A stretch of DNA of 64,000 bases from an uncultured Verrucomicrobiota bacterium (GCA_903922605.1 CAIXUG010000086.1:129384-193383), one strand, 5' to 3'; counted from the first letter of the stretch, positions 24,576 to 33,300 are shown. The notes: generated by a model not told the origin, from the letters alone. Numbers and translations are program-made.

Positions 24576-25928
24576 TCAGGCTGGCGGCACGGTGAGGTTG
24601 GATTCCGTCGGCGGGTTGTCGGCCGAGCGCAGGCGCAGGCGGCTTACGCGCAGGCCGTCGAGTTCCTCCACGGCCAGTTCGAAACGCCCCACCCGGACAT
24701 GATCTCCGCGCTTGGGAAAGCCGCCCAGCCGGCTGGTCAGCCAGCCGCTCACGGTAGTGACATCCGGCGTGTCCAATGTCTCGCCGGTGAGTTCCTCCAG
24801 CTCGAAGAGGGGTAGCGTACCTTCCAGCTCCCATTCCGTATCGCTGCGGCGGATCAGCCGGGGTTTCTCCTGGTCAAACTCGTCCTGAATCTGCCCGACG
24901 ACTTCCTCGATCACGTTTTCCAGCGTGACCATGCCCGTGGTGCCGCCGTACTCGTCCACGACCAGCGCCAGATGCAGTTTGCGATCGAGGAAGAACTGCA
25001 GCAGACGCTCCAGCCGCGCGGATTCCGGCACAAAAATCAGCGGGCGCGCGACCGTGCGCAGATCAGCACCGGTCTTCGCCTGGTTGCGGAGGGCGAAGAG
25101 ATCCTTCACATGCACCACGCCCAGCGTGCGGTCGAGGTTGCCATCGACGCACAGCGGGAAGCGGGAATAACGGCTCTGCTCCGCGAGCGCGAGACAATCG
25201 GCCATGGTCATCGAGGTGCTCAAGGAGGTCAGTTCACGGCGGGGCCGCATGACATCGGAGGCAACCCGGCGGCGCAGGTCGAGGGCGTTGAGAACGATCT
25301 CGCGTCCGAGATCGGTTCCGGGCGATTTGCTCCGGGTGGTCAGAAACAGCAGGCGCAGTTCCTCCTCCGAGTGCGCGCCCTCTTGCTCCAGCGAATCAAT
25401 GCCGAAACGGGCCAGCAGCCAGCGCGCGCTGGTGTCGATCATCCAGATGAGCGGATGGGCGATCCGTAAAAACCAGCGCAACGGCAGCGCCACACCGAGC
25501 GCGACCGCCTCGGTCTTCTGGATGGCAATGGCCTTGGGCACCATCTCGCCGACAAGGATCAGCACGAAGGTCATGCCCAGAAAGCCGGTCCACGACACGG
25601 CCTCGATCAGCCAGTGCAACTGCGCCAGACCCAGGTGTTCCAATACGGGCTTGGCGGCGGTCTCGACGAGCGGCTCGACAAAGCGCCCGAGGCCGAGGCT
25701 GACCAGCGTGATCCCGAGCTGGGTGGCGCTGATGGCGGAGTTGATGTTCGCCTTGAGCGTCCGGGCAACCTTCGCGGCGCGGCGGCCCCGTGTGACCAGC
25801 GCATCGAGCTGCGCCTCGCGGATCTTCACCAGCGCGAGTTCGGCCGCGACGAAGAAGCCGTTGATGACGATCAGCACCAGCGCCAGCCCGACCTTGCACG
25901 CAATGGTGAGCAGGAGCTCGGGGTTCAC
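24576..25928 (-). CDS. CNNM/CorC (HlyC) family membrane protein, third gene of a triplet
   Basis: The 450-residue protein has the complete architecture: CNNM/DUF21 transmembrane domain (about residues 1-200, three or four helices), a CBS pair (about 215-335, with LGVVHVKDLFALR and LVVDEYGGTTGMVTLENVIEEVVG), and a C-terminal CorC_HlyC domain (about 350-440, with VSGWLTSRLGGFPKRGD). Members are linked to Mg2+/Co2+ export or homeostasis, with the CBS pair binding nucleotide. It begins at GTG 25928, overlapping the preceding gene by 4 nt (GTGA). It is the last gene of a coupled three-gene operon. Confidence 0.92.
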   Translation of the reverse strand: MNPELLLTIACKVGLALVLIVINGFFVAAELALVKIREAQLDALVTRGRRAAKVARTLKANINSAISATQLGITLVSLGLGRFVEPLVETAAKPVLEHLGLAQLHWLIEAVSWTGFLGMTFVLILVGEMVPKAIAIQKTEAVALGVALPLRWFLRIAHPLIWMIDTSARWLLARFGIDSLEQEGAHSEEELRLLFLTTRSKSPGTDLGREIVLNALDLRRRVASDVMRPRRELTSLSTSMTMADCLALAEQSRYSRFPLCVDGNLDRTLGVVHVKDLFALRNQAKTGADLRTVARPLIFVPESARLERLLQFFLDRKLHLALVVDEYGGTTGMVTLENVIEEVVGQIQDEFDQEKPRLIRRSDTEWELEGTLPLFELEELTGETLDTPDVTTVSGWLTSRLGGFPKRGDHVRVGRFELAVEELDGLRVSRLRLRSADNPPTESNLTVPPA

Positions 25929-26914
25929 AGCGCCACCTCCCCGAAGAGCACGCGCAGGATGTCGCCCAGGCTGATCAGTCCGCGCTCCCGGCCGGATGTA
26001 TCCACCACGATCGCCAGATGTTCGCCGGCGCGCTGGAGACGTTGCAGGGCCTCCTCCAGCCGCGTGGATTCGTCGAGAAACAGCGCCGGCCGCAGATAGT
26101 CGCCCGCGTTGGACTTGGCGGCATCGGGCGACCGGTAGATCAAATTACGAAGACTGATGACGCCGGCCACACGGCGGCCCGCCCCTTCGCGATTCCAAAC
26201 CGGCAGGCGCGTGTGTTGCCGTTCATGGCAAAGCGCGATGACCGCTGTCACCGGTGTGGCCACCGTTACCGTGTCAGCGGTTTCGAGCGGCATCGCGAGC
26301 TGGCCCACGGTGCGGTTCTGTAGATCCAGCACGCGATTGATGAGGGTGCGCTCGACCGGCTTCAGTCCCGTGCCGCTCTCCAGCATGTAAGCGCGGAGTT
26401 CCTCCCGGTTGCCGAAGACTCTCCCGGTCAGTTCGCTGCCACCCGTGATCCGCAGCAGCAGGGAAGCGAAGCGCTCCACCAGCGTGACCAGCGGCGAGAG
26501 CGTGAAGTGGATAATCCGGAACAGCCACACAAGGCGTAGGCAGAGGCGATTGGGCAGCAACCGGAACAACGATTTGGGCAGCAGCTCGGCCACCAAGTAT
26601 ACGACACCGCCGACGGCGAGGAAGAGCGACCAGAATATCCACGGCTGTTCGGCGAACGCGTTGTGCAGGTCGGAGGTGATCTGCACGACGGCGGCGAAAT
26701 TGGCGATCGTGTTCCCGACCAGGATCGTCCAGAGGAAGTTTTCCGGGTGGTCCAAATATCCCAACAACACCCGGGCCTGCGGCTTGCCCTCGCGTAGCCA
26801 CTGGCGAATGCGGAGCCGGCTGAGCGCCATCACGCCCGCCTCCATGCCCGACATGAAGAAGGAGAGGACCAGCCAGCCTCCGATCCCCAGCCAATGCAGC
26901 CAGTCGAGGATCAC
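25925..26914 (-). CDS. CNNM family membrane protein lacking the CorC_HlyC domain, middle gene of a triplet
   Basis: At 329 residues this paralogue is about 100 shorter than its flanking relatives. It has the DUF21 membrane domain (MEAGVMALSRLRIRQW and three further helices, residues about 10-190) and the CBS pair (VAGVISLRNLIYRS and LAIVVDTSGRERGLISLGDILRVLFGEV) but stops immediately after it. The second CBS motif departs from the usual DEYGGT (DTSGRE). Start GTG 26914 overlaps the upstream stop by 4 nt. It may work with the full-length neighbours in a heteromer; this is inference from coupling and the missing domain. Confidence 0.88.
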   Translation of the reverse strand: MILDWLHWLGIGGWLVLSFFMSGMEAGVMALSRLRIRQWLREGKPQARVLLGYLDHPENFLWTILVGNTIANFAAVVQITSDLHNAFAEQPWIFWSLFLAVGGVVYLVAELLPKSLFRLLPNRLCLRLVWLFRIIHFTLSPLVTLVERFASLLLRITGGSELTGRVFGNREELRAYMLESGTGLKPVERTLINRVLDLQNRTVGQLAMPLETADTVTVATPVTAVIALCHERQHTRLPVWNREGAGRRVAGVISLRNLIYRSPDAAKSNAGDYLRPALFLDESTRLEEALQRLQRAGEHLAIVVDTSGRERGLISLGDILRVLFGEVAL

Positions 26915-28152
26915 GCGGCACCTCCGTATGTCTCCACGAGCAGTTCCCGTACGCGCCGTTCGTCGGCGGACTTCACCGTGAGACGGAGGCCCCGATGGCT
27001 GAAGACCGCGCCGACCGGCGGCACCACTTCCGCCAGCTTCACGGCCAGGCCGCCCAACGTGTCCACGTCGGCCACATCCCCCAGCGCCGGATACTCGCGG
27101 CGGAAGTCGTCGAGCCGCATCAGACCGTTCACGCGCCAGCGGCCGGGCGCCAGTTTCTCCATGACGAAGCCCGCCGCTTCGCCTTCGCTGCGGATAGGGC
27201 CGACAACGGCCTCGACCATGTCTTCCAGCGTGACGAGACCGGCGGTGCCGCCGAACTCATCCAGCACGATGGCCACTCCGCGCTGCTGGCGTTGCAACGC
27301 CTGAAGCAGCTGCAGCAGGTTCATGCTGCCGGGCACGAACGAGGGGAATTCGAGCGCCTCGTCCAGGCCGCTTTCCGGGTTTAGGAGCAAGGTACGCGTG
27401 TTCAGAATCGCGATCACAGTATCAGGCGACTCATCGTACAGCGGGATCCGGTGGTGGCCGGCTTTGCGCGCGGCGGCAATCATGGCCTCGGCCGGCAGGT
27501 CATCGGGAAGCATCACCATCTGCGCGCGCGGCTTCATCACGTCGCGGGCAGTGCGCTGGTCGAGGGTCAGCACTTGCAGGATCAGTTCCTTTTCGGACCG
27601 GCCCAGCGCCCCCTGCTGGTGGGCCAGTTCCACCAAGTCGGCGTATTCCTCATCGGAAACCTCCGCCTGCGGTTTGACCGATTTCGGGATAAACAGACGC
27701 AGAAGAACATCCACGACCGCCTGACCGATGCGACGAAATGGGCCGCTGAGATGGACCAGCCACTCCATCGGCACCGCGACGCGCAGCGCCCAGTTTTCGG
27801 GCTCCCGGACCGCCAGGGCCTTGGGCATCACCTCGCACAACAGCAGCAGCCCGGCGAACATCCCCAGCAGTACCAGGGACATGGCCCAGCCGCTATGAAT
27901 CGCGGCCAGCAGCGCCAAGGCTACAAAGAAGGCGTTGGCGAGCGAATTGCCGAACACCAGGGTCGCGAGCAGGTCTGCGGGCTTGCCCAGCAGACGGAGC
28001 ACAACTTCACCGCGCCGGGGTTGGGTTTCGGCGAGCCGTTTGGCGCGCCACTGGCCGAGCGAGAAGAGGGCCGATTCCGCCGCTGCAAAGAAAAAGCTGC
28101 CCGCCGCTAGGAGCAGCAGGAGGGGAAGAATGACGGCGAGTGGAAAATCCAC
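26911..28152 (-). CDS. CNNM/CorC (HlyC) family membrane protein, first gene of a triplet
   Basis: The 413-residue protein contains a DUF21 domain (FFAAAESALFSLGQWRAKRL near residues 20-42 is the signature), a CBS pair (VIAILNTRTLLLNPE and VAIVLDEFGGTAGLVTLEDMVEAVVG) and a C-terminal CorC_HlyC domain (WRVNGLMRLDDFRREYP, VDTLGGLAVKLAEVVP). It is the promoter-proximal gene of the operon, starting at GTG 28152. The fusion rRNA-modification gene lies 66 bp upstream on the same strand, so a longer transcript is possible. All three CNNM genes use GTG starts and GTGA junctions where they join. Confidence 0.92.
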   Translation of the reverse strand: MDFPLAVILPLLLLLAAGSFFFAAAESALFSLGQWRAKRLAETQPRRGEVVLRLLGKPADLLATLVFGNSLANAFFVALALLAAIHSGWAMSLVLLGMFAGLLLLCEVMPKALAVREPENWALRVAVPMEWLVHLSGPFRRIGQAVVDVLLRLFIPKSVKPQAEVSDEEYADLVELAHQQGALGRSEKELILQVLTLDQRTARDVMKPRAQMVMLPDDLPAEAMIAAARKAGHHRIPLYDESPDTVIAILNTRTLLLNPESGLDEALEFPSFVPGSMNLLQLLQALQRQQRGVAIVLDEFGGTAGLVTLEDMVEAVVGPIRSEGEAAGFVMEKLAPGRWRVNGLMRLDDFRREYPALGDVADVDTLGGLAVKLAEVVPPVGAVFSHRGLRLTVKSADERRVRELLVETYGGAA

Positions 28153-28217
28153 GGCGTCAGCATGGCCGCGATTCCGGGCGGCTTCAATGCTGCGGCATGG
28201 ACGGCCTGTTGCAGCCC

Positions 28218-29819
28218 TTAGGCGATCCGCAGCCAGACCGTCTTCAGATAGGCCGGCTCATCGCGGCTGATCGGAAAGTCGGGCGGCTGCGGGACGTAAT
28301 GCTCGCGAACCACCCGGCGCCCCGCTCCGACAATCGCTTCATGCACCTGCGCCAGAAACTTTTCCGGGGCCAGACCGGCCGCATTGGTGGAGGCGAAAAG
28401 CACGCCCTGGTGCTTCAGCACACGCAACGCCTGCGTCACAAGTTCGCCATAATCGTTGGCTGCGCGGAATTCGCCGTGCTCCTTGGAACGCGAAAAAGTC
28501 GGCGGATCGAGCAGCACGGCGTCGAACTGGCGGCCTTTCTTTCCGAGCCGCCGCAGCCAGTCGAACACGTCACCAAAGATGAAATCGTGGGCGGCAGGAT
28601 CGAGACCGTTGAGCGCAAAATTGCGCCGCCCCCAATCAAGGTACTTCCGGGAAAGGTCCAGGCTCGTCACCCGGGCACCGCCGAGGGCGCCACAGACGCT
28701 GAAGGCACAGGTATAGGCGAAACAGTTCAGCACCTCCCGCCCGGCAGCAACTTCCGGAAACAGCGGAAAGCCGGCAGCGACATGGTTTGCTAGCAGGCGT
28801 CGACGATTGTCGCGCTGGTCGAGAAACAGGCCGACCGAGTAGCCCTCGGCAAAACTCAGTTCGTAGGCGACCTCGTTTTCATGGACAACAAACCGTTCCG
28901 GCGCGAGTTCGCCCGCAACGGGCTGCGGCGAAGTTTCCGCCGTGGTGGTCTGGCGGACATGGCGGAGCAGCGTCTTATGGTAAAGTCCGCTGGAAGCCAG
29001 TGAGGATATTTCCGCCGGAGTGGGCGGACGTTCGCCCTGTGTCAGCACGAATTTGCCGAGCTGATCGGCATACAGCCCGGGTTGGTCGTCCGCGGCACCA
29101 TGCCTCCTGCGGAAAGCGTCCGTTTCCAATTTCACAATGAACGCGTCACGCATCACCTCGTGAGGCTCACCTTCAAAATTCGCGCCACATTGGAAAACCG
29201 GCATTTCCGCACCGGCGGCCGGATGCCGGAACGAAAGTTGCGCCGCATGGAGACAGACGCGGGGGAAATCGCTTCCGCCATAAAGCGTGTCACCCAGGAT
29301 CGGCAGCCCTTCCGACGCGGCGTGAACGCGGATCTGATGTGTGCGCCCGGTTACCGGCTTCGCCTCGATCCACACCCGCTCCCCTTCCCGCCGGACGACG
29401 CGGAAGCGGGTTTCCGCCGGTTCCCCGCCCTGCCCCTTTGGACACGCCACATAATGGTCTCCGGCTCGGCGAATCTCCGACTCCGTGGTCCAGGCTTCCT
29501 GCCGCACGGGCCGATCCGTGACCAGCAGGTAGGTCTTTTCGACCTCCCGCTTTGTGAACTGCTCCGTGAGTGAGCGGTTGGCCAGGGGCGTCTTGCCGAA
29601 GACCAGCAGGCCGCTGGTCTCCTTGTCGAGCCGATGCACAATCGCCAGTGAAGCCCAACGCGGCTCCCGGTGACGCAGCCAGTCATAAATGCCCTCTCCG
29701 GCAAAGGGCGCCGGCGAATGGGTGTTCCAGCCCGGCGGCTTGTTGACGAGGAGCAGGTGCTCATCCTCAAACACCACGCAGGGCGGCAGGGCATCGGACA
29801 GTTTCACAGGCGTCATCAT
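28218..29819 (-). CDS. Fused RluA-type pseudouridine synthase and RlmI/RlmK-type RNA methyltransferase
   Basis: The 533-residue protein joins two RNA-modifying enzymes. Residues about 15-210 are an RluA-family pseudouridine synthase with catalytic Asp65 in HRLDKETSG and the TGRTHQIRVH motif. Residues about 240-533 are a class I SAM-dependent methyltransferase of the RlmI/RlmK group: an FVVHENEVAYELSF strand, GLFLDQRDNRR, the SAM loop VLNCFAYTCAFS near residue 363, and the catalytic-type LDPPTFSRSK near 435. No PUA domain is obvious at the junction. It may make two rRNA modifications, perhaps at neighbouring sites. Start ATG 29819 gives a normal RluA N-terminus. Confidence 0.9.
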   Translation of the reverse strand: MMTPVKLSDALPPCVVFEDEHLLLVNKPPGWNTHSPAPFAGEGIYDWLRHREPRWASLAIVHRLDKETSGLLVFGKTPLANRSLTEQFTKREVEKTYLLVTDRPVRQEAWTTESEIRRAGDHYVACPKGQGGEPAETRFRVVRREGERVWIEAKPVTGRTHQIRVHAASEGLPILGDTLYGGSDFPRVCLHAAQLSFRHPAAGAEMPVFQCGANFEGEPHEVMRDAFIVKLETDAFRRRHGAADDQPGLYADQLGKFVLTQGERPPTPAEISSLASSGLYHKTLLRHVRQTTTAETSPQPVAGELAPERFVVHENEVAYELSFAEGYSVGLFLDQRDNRRRLLANHVAAGFPLFPEVAAGREVLNCFAYTCAFSVCGALGGARVTSLDLSRKYLDWGRRNFALNGLDPAAHDFIFGDVFDWLRRLGKKGRQFDAVLLDPPTFSRSKEHGEFRAANDYGELVTQALRVLKHQGVLFASTNAAGLAPEKFLAQVHEAIVGAGRRVVREHYVPQPPDFPISRDEPAYLKTVWLRIA

Positions 29820-29858
29820 CAGACGGGCTGGGAGCTTGAATTCGCTCCCCGTTCCCCC

Positions 29859-30614
29859 TCAGGTGAAGTGCCACTGGTTCGTCGCGATGGCGTAGATGCT
29901 GATAAGCAGGTTGGTCGTCGCGTGCGCCAGCATGGCATCACCCAGCCGTTTTTTTCGCAATACCAACCACTGGTAGGCCGCGCCGCAAAGGATGCCCGGC
30001 AACCAGTCGTCGGGATGCGCGAGGCCGAAGATCACGCTGGTGACCACGAAGGCCACGGAATGCCACTGGCCAAGCGCCACATCCTGGAACTTGGGGCTGA
30101 CGATGTAGCGGTAGAAGAAGGATCGGTAGAACACCTCCTCCATGGGCGGCACGACCAGCGAACGGCCCAGCACCCGCACGAGGACAAAGGCCCAGCCCAG
30201 CGCCGCGTTGTCCCCGAAGAAGGCCACCGGGTTCCACGGCAACTCCGGTTTGGCCGGCTCGGGCACCTTTCCCGTGACCAGCTTCTGCCCCGCGTTCCAG
30301 ATGTCCCCCAGGGTCGGCACGTGGCCGGAGAGCCCGATCCAGAGCACGGCGATGACCACACCGACAGCAAGTCCTTCCCAGCTGAAAGCCCATTTGACCT
30401 CGGCCAGGAGGCCGCGCAGCGCCCAAAGCATCCATCCAACCAACACCGTCTTGGTCGCGTAGAGCCAATATTCGGAGCCAGGGAAAAGCTTTCCTTGCAG
30501 TGAGCCGAGCAGCAGGAAAAGCACGAAGGGCAGCACACGCGGAATTTCCGGCATCGCCAGGAGCTGCCGCCAACCCTGCGGCGTCGGATTTCCAGAATCG
30601 GGACGGGTTTCCAT
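29859..30614 (-). CDS. CPBP-family intramembrane protease (CAAX prenyl protease-related, TIGR03008-like)
   Basis: The 251-residue protein has about seven hydrophobic helices and the glutamic-type protease motif EEVFYRSFFYRY near residue 158, followed by FGLAHPDDWLPGIL, where His is the second catalytic-site residue, and a third element (HATTNLLI). This resembles the exosortase-associated CAAX-related protein TIGR03008, often found in PEP-CTERM bacteria. No exosortase or PEP-CTERM substrate is in the window. ATG 30614 is chosen over a longer frame because the upstream 38 residues are Arg/Cys-rich and unlike a membrane protein N-terminus. Divergent from the Gly/Pro-rich gene. Confidence 0.85.
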   Translation of the reverse strand: METRPDSGNPTPQGWRQLLAMPEIPRVLPFVLFLLLGSLQGKLFPGSEYWLYATKTVLVGWMLWALRGLLAEVKWAFSWEGLAVGVVIAVLWIGLSGHVPTLGDIWNAGQKLVTGKVPEPAKPELPWNPVAFFGDNAALGWAFVLVRVLGRSLVVPPMEEVFYRSFFYRYIVSPKFQDVALGQWHSVAFVVTSVIFGLAHPDDWLPGILCGAAYQWLVLRKKRLGDAMLAHATTNLLISIYAIATNQWHFT

Positions 30615-30753
30615 CTGCGAAGTTTCAGGACTGCCGACGCGCCGGGGCAAGCGGGAATTGAGTTCATCAGCAGAACTCGCGGAAAAGCATGCTTCGCGGC
30701 GCTTGCATTTCCCCAACCCCGTCCCCATGTTCCGCGCGCATTTTACAGCACAA

Positions 30754-30780
30754 ACCCCGCGAACGACGCGGGGTCTTTTA
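30754..30780 (+). terminator. Terminator-like hairpin immediately in front of the Gly/Pro-rich gene
   Basis: Arms ACCCCGCG (30754-30761) and CGCGGGGT (30767-30774) pair perfectly around a 5-nt loop and are followed by CTTTTA. The hairpin ends 10 nt before ATG 30784, so it must sit in the 5' leader and overlaps the place where a ribosome binding site should be. It could be an attenuator, a translational block, or the end of a short leader RNA. Confidence 0.7.
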
Positions 30781-30783
30781 TCT

Positions 30784-32565
30784 ATGAGCGAACCGTCGGA
30801 ACTGAGTCTGGATCTTGAAAAGGCGTTTTTGCCCGCGTGGGCACAGCAGCCAAACGATGCCGCGCGCTATGCTAAGTATGAGGGCACCGAGGGTGCCGGC
30901 GAGCGCCGTGGGCCACGTAGCTTCGGTGATCGTCCGCCCCGCCCTGGTGGGCCGGGTGGCCGCCCGGGCTTCGGCGGTCCGCGTCCCGGTGGTCCCGGAG
31001 GCCCAGGCGGGCGCCCTGGCTTCGGCGGTCCGCGTCCCGGCGGTCCTGGCGGCCCCGGGGGGCGCCCCGGCTTTGGCGGTCCGCGCCCCGGTGGTCCCCG
31101 TCCTGGCGGCCCTGGTGGCGAAGGCACCGGACTCAAGTGGGATCCAAGCGCGGCTCAGGCCCAACGCGGCCCCCGCCGCAATGACCGGCGCGATTTCGAA
31201 CCCGAACCGCTCATCCCGATCGACGTCGAGCTGCGGCCCGAACCGGCCGGTGTCAACTCGCTGGGCCGCCAGATCAAGCTCAGTGGCCGGGCCTACCCGC
31301 TGCTCGAGGTTGCCGGGCTCGTCATCCAGAAGCCCGACCGCTACGAGATCACCTTTCGGACGATCAAGGGCAAGGATGGCAAAGTGCTCCAGCCTCTGTT
31401 CGTCTGCTCCTTGGACGACAGCGTCTGGCTCTCCGAAGCCGACGCCGCCTCACACGCGTTGAAGGCCCACTTTGACACTTTCTACCAGACGGAGAAGCTC
31501 CCCTGCGATCCGCCCAAGGGCGTTTGGACGCTCGTCGCGCAGTTCGAGGATACCGTCCTCGGTCCGCCGAACTACCACGGCTATCAGGAAAAGCTGCGCG
31601 AGGTTCATGCCCAACGCGCCCGTGGCCTGCCCTTCGAGGTCTTCAAGAGCCGCGTCCGCATCGTGAAGGACGAGGCCATTGTGAAGCAGTGGCTGGACGG
31701 ACAGAGCTCGCGGCTGGAATACACCGCCATCAACGTCCCCGAAGCGCTGAAGTTCGGCACGTTGGCCGAAGTCGAGGCGCATTTCCGTGCAACCCATCTC
31801 ACCAACGTGGTGAAATCGGTGGACTCGTGGCAGCTCAAGCGTGACCAGGCCGGCCCGCGACTGCCGGAGCCGTTGCACCGCGTGCTCCGCGTGACGCTCG
31901 AACGCGAACGCAAGTTCCCGATCCGCACGATGACCGCGCTGAGCGCGGACTTCGCGAAGGGCGGCCTGCAGTTCTTCAAGCGCGACAAGACGGTCGTGCA
32001 TGTCGCCGTGGCCCGGCCGCATTACCTCGACCTCACCACCAGCTACGTCTCGAACAACGTCCGGCGGATCATCGAGTTCATCGATGCCAACGCCAACGCC
32101 AGCCGGAAGAAGCTGGTGGAGGCCCTGGCTCCCACGCCTGAGGCTCCCCCTGTCGTCCCTGCCCCGGTGATGGAAGCGGTCGTCGCTCCGGCACCGGCAG
32201 CTGAAGGCGCTCCCGCCACGGAAGCCGCGCCCGTCGTTCCCGTCGCCCCACGAGCCACGCCTGAGCAGCAGGCGCTGCTGACCGACCTGCACTGGCTCGT
32301 CCATCAGGGTCATGTGATCGAGTTCGCCAACGGCAAATTGGAAACGGCCAAGAAGCCTTTGCCGAAGCCCGAGCCCGCTCCCCGACCGGAACGTGCGCCC
32401 AAGCCCGCCCCCGAGGCCAAGGCGGAAGCCAAGGCCGATGCGCCCGCTGCCCCGTCAGCGGCCACGGAAGAACCGGCAGCCCCAACGGAGCCAGTGGCAC
32501 CAGCCGCTGCCGATGACACCGGTCTGCTGCCGGTGCCATCACCGAATCCCGGCCTGGCCGGCTGA
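30784..32565 (+). CDS. Gly/Pro-rich protein with a conserved middle and Ala/Pro-rich tail, function unknown
   Basis: The 593-residue protein has a short acidic start (MSEPSELSLDLEKAFLPAW), then a low-complexity region (about residues 35-120) of GGRPGFGGPRPGGPGGP units. A globular middle follows (about 140-440) with strands and helices (LGRQIKLSGRAYPLLEVAGL, YEITFRTIKGKDGK). After a long Ala/Pro/Glu linker comes a possible winged-helix segment (PEQQALLTDLHWLVHQGHVIEFANG), then another Ala/Pro/Lys tail. I recall similar hypothetical proteins in verrucomicrobia but no function. Such Gly/Arg/Pro regions can bind RNA or phase-separate, which is speculation. A hairpin precedes the start and a strong terminator follows the stop. 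Confidence 0.75.
   Translation: MSEPSELSLDLEKAFLPAWAQQPNDAARYAKYEGTEGAGERRGPRSFGDRPPRPGGPGGRPGFGGPRPGGPGGPGGRPGFGGPRPGGPGGPGGRPGFGGPRPGGPRPGGPGGEGTGLKWDPSAAQAQRGPRRNDRRDFEPEPLIPIDVELRPEPAGVNSLGRQIKLSGRAYPLLEVAGLVIQKPDRYEITFRTIKGKDGKVLQPLFVCSLDDSVWLSEADAASHALKAHFDTFYQTEKLPCDPPKGVWTLVAQFEDTVLGPPNYHGYQEKLREVHAQRARGLPFEVFKSRVRIVKDEAIVKQWLDGQSSRLEYTAINVPEALKFGTLAEVEAHFRATHLTNVVKSVDSWQLKRDQAGPRLPEPLHRVLRVTLERERKFPIRTMTALSADFAKGGLQFFKRDKTVVHVAVARPHYLDLTTSYVSNNVRRIIEFIDANANASRKKLVEALAPTPEAPPVVPAPVMEAVVAPAPAAEGAPATEAAPVVPVAPRATPEQQALLTDLHWLVHQGHVIEFANGKLETAKKPLPKPEPAPRPERAPKPAPEAKAEAKADAPAAPSAATEEPAAPTEPVAPAAADDTGLLPVPSPNPGLAG
30961..31113 (+). repeat. Three 51-bp tandem repeats inside the Gly/Pro-rich gene
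   Basis: Units start at 30961, 31012 and 31063, exactly 51 bp apart, each encoding a 17-residue block RPGFGGPRPGGPGGPGG or close variant. Copies differ at third codon positions. The unit length is a multiple of three, so changes in copy number would keep the frame. Confidence 0.85.
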
Positions 32566-32584
32566 TTTTCGCCTTTAGGTAATC

Positions 32585-32616
32585 AAAGGCCGCGTCCGAT
32601 TGGACGCGGCCTTTTT
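32585..32616. terminator. Bidirectional Rho-independent terminator
   Basis: A 10-bp perfect stem (32588-32597 with 32602-32611) closes a GATT loop, with AAA before and TTTTT after. It lies between the convergent Gly/Pro-rich gene and the membrane-protein gene at 32647 and can serve both strands. Confidence 0.9.
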
Positions 32617-32646
32617 CATCTCGAAAGTTGACAGCCCGCCATCTGT

Positions 32647-33300
32647 TCAGCCGGGCAATGGAGCGGCGCTCTCGACCAGGCGTTGTCGAATTCCTGACTG
32701 CACAACATAAAGTGCATGCCCAATGCCGGCACCGAAGCCCAGTCCGTAGGCCAGGCCCCAGAGCATCTTTCCGGTGGTGCCACCCCAATGGGTGTGCAAC
32801 ACGCTCCCCAGAAAGTATCCGGCGACGTTACCGGCAATGAGTCCGAACACTGCGCTCAAGCAGCCGGCCCAGCCATCAAACATCGCACAGAGCAGCAGCC
32901 CAAATACCGTTGTGCCCGCTACGGCGCCGAGCCACTCCCCAGTCTGGCCACGCAAGGCAAACCATGCCGCCATCCACGCCACGCTGTATGCCAGAAACGC
33001 GAGGGCGAAACCGCCCCGGAACCGCGCCCCGCTTCCGGGACCGATCACGAGCCGCGAAAACACGTCACCGGCGCCGGCAATGAAGATGAGCGCCCAGGCC
33101 AGATAGGCTCCGGCCTCGCCCAGATGGCCGTAAAACCATTTTCCGGCGGCCGCCCAAGTGCCGAAGACCAGCAGGCTGACTGCGGCAAAGCCCAAGGCCC
33201 CGGCCAGCAATGAGCGCGGCCATGATGGCACCTGCAACGCGGTGGGTTCAGCCGGCATGCGCTTCAGCACCGCCTCCGGTGTCAGGCCCAAGAATTTCAT
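32647..33300 (-). CDS. Hypothetical integral membrane protein
   Basis: The 217-residue product from ATG 33300 begins with a short cytoplasmic helix (KFLGLTPEAVLKRM), then has about six hydrophobic segments rich in Gly and Ala (SLLAGALGFAAVSLLVFGTW, AYLAWALIFIAGAGDVFSRLV, GAVAGTTVFGLLLCAMF, VFGLIAGNVAGYFLGSVL). Charged motifs between helices (GAGDVFSRL, VLHTHWGGTTGKMLWGLAYGLGFGAGIGHALY) may be functional, but I recognise no family. A frame extension to 33342 is ignored. It is divergent from nadD, with about 130 bp between starts. Localisation to the inner membrane is secure; function is not. Confidence 0.75.
   Translation of the reverse strand: MKFLGLTPEAVLKRMPAEPTALQVPSWPRSLLAGALGFAAVSLLVFGTWAAAGKWFYGHLGEAGAYLAWALIFIAGAGDVFSRLVIGPGSGARFRGGFALAFLAYSVAWMAAWFALRGQTGEWLGAVAGTTVFGLLLCAMFDGWAGCLSAVFGLIAGNVAGYFLGSVLHTHWGGTTGKMLWGLAYGLGFGAGIGHALYVVQSGIRQRLVESAAPLPG

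Noticed and set aside
30961-31113. 51-bp repeats as a CRISPR array
   Set aside because: The units are contiguous, without spacers, and encode an in-frame low-complexity peptide.
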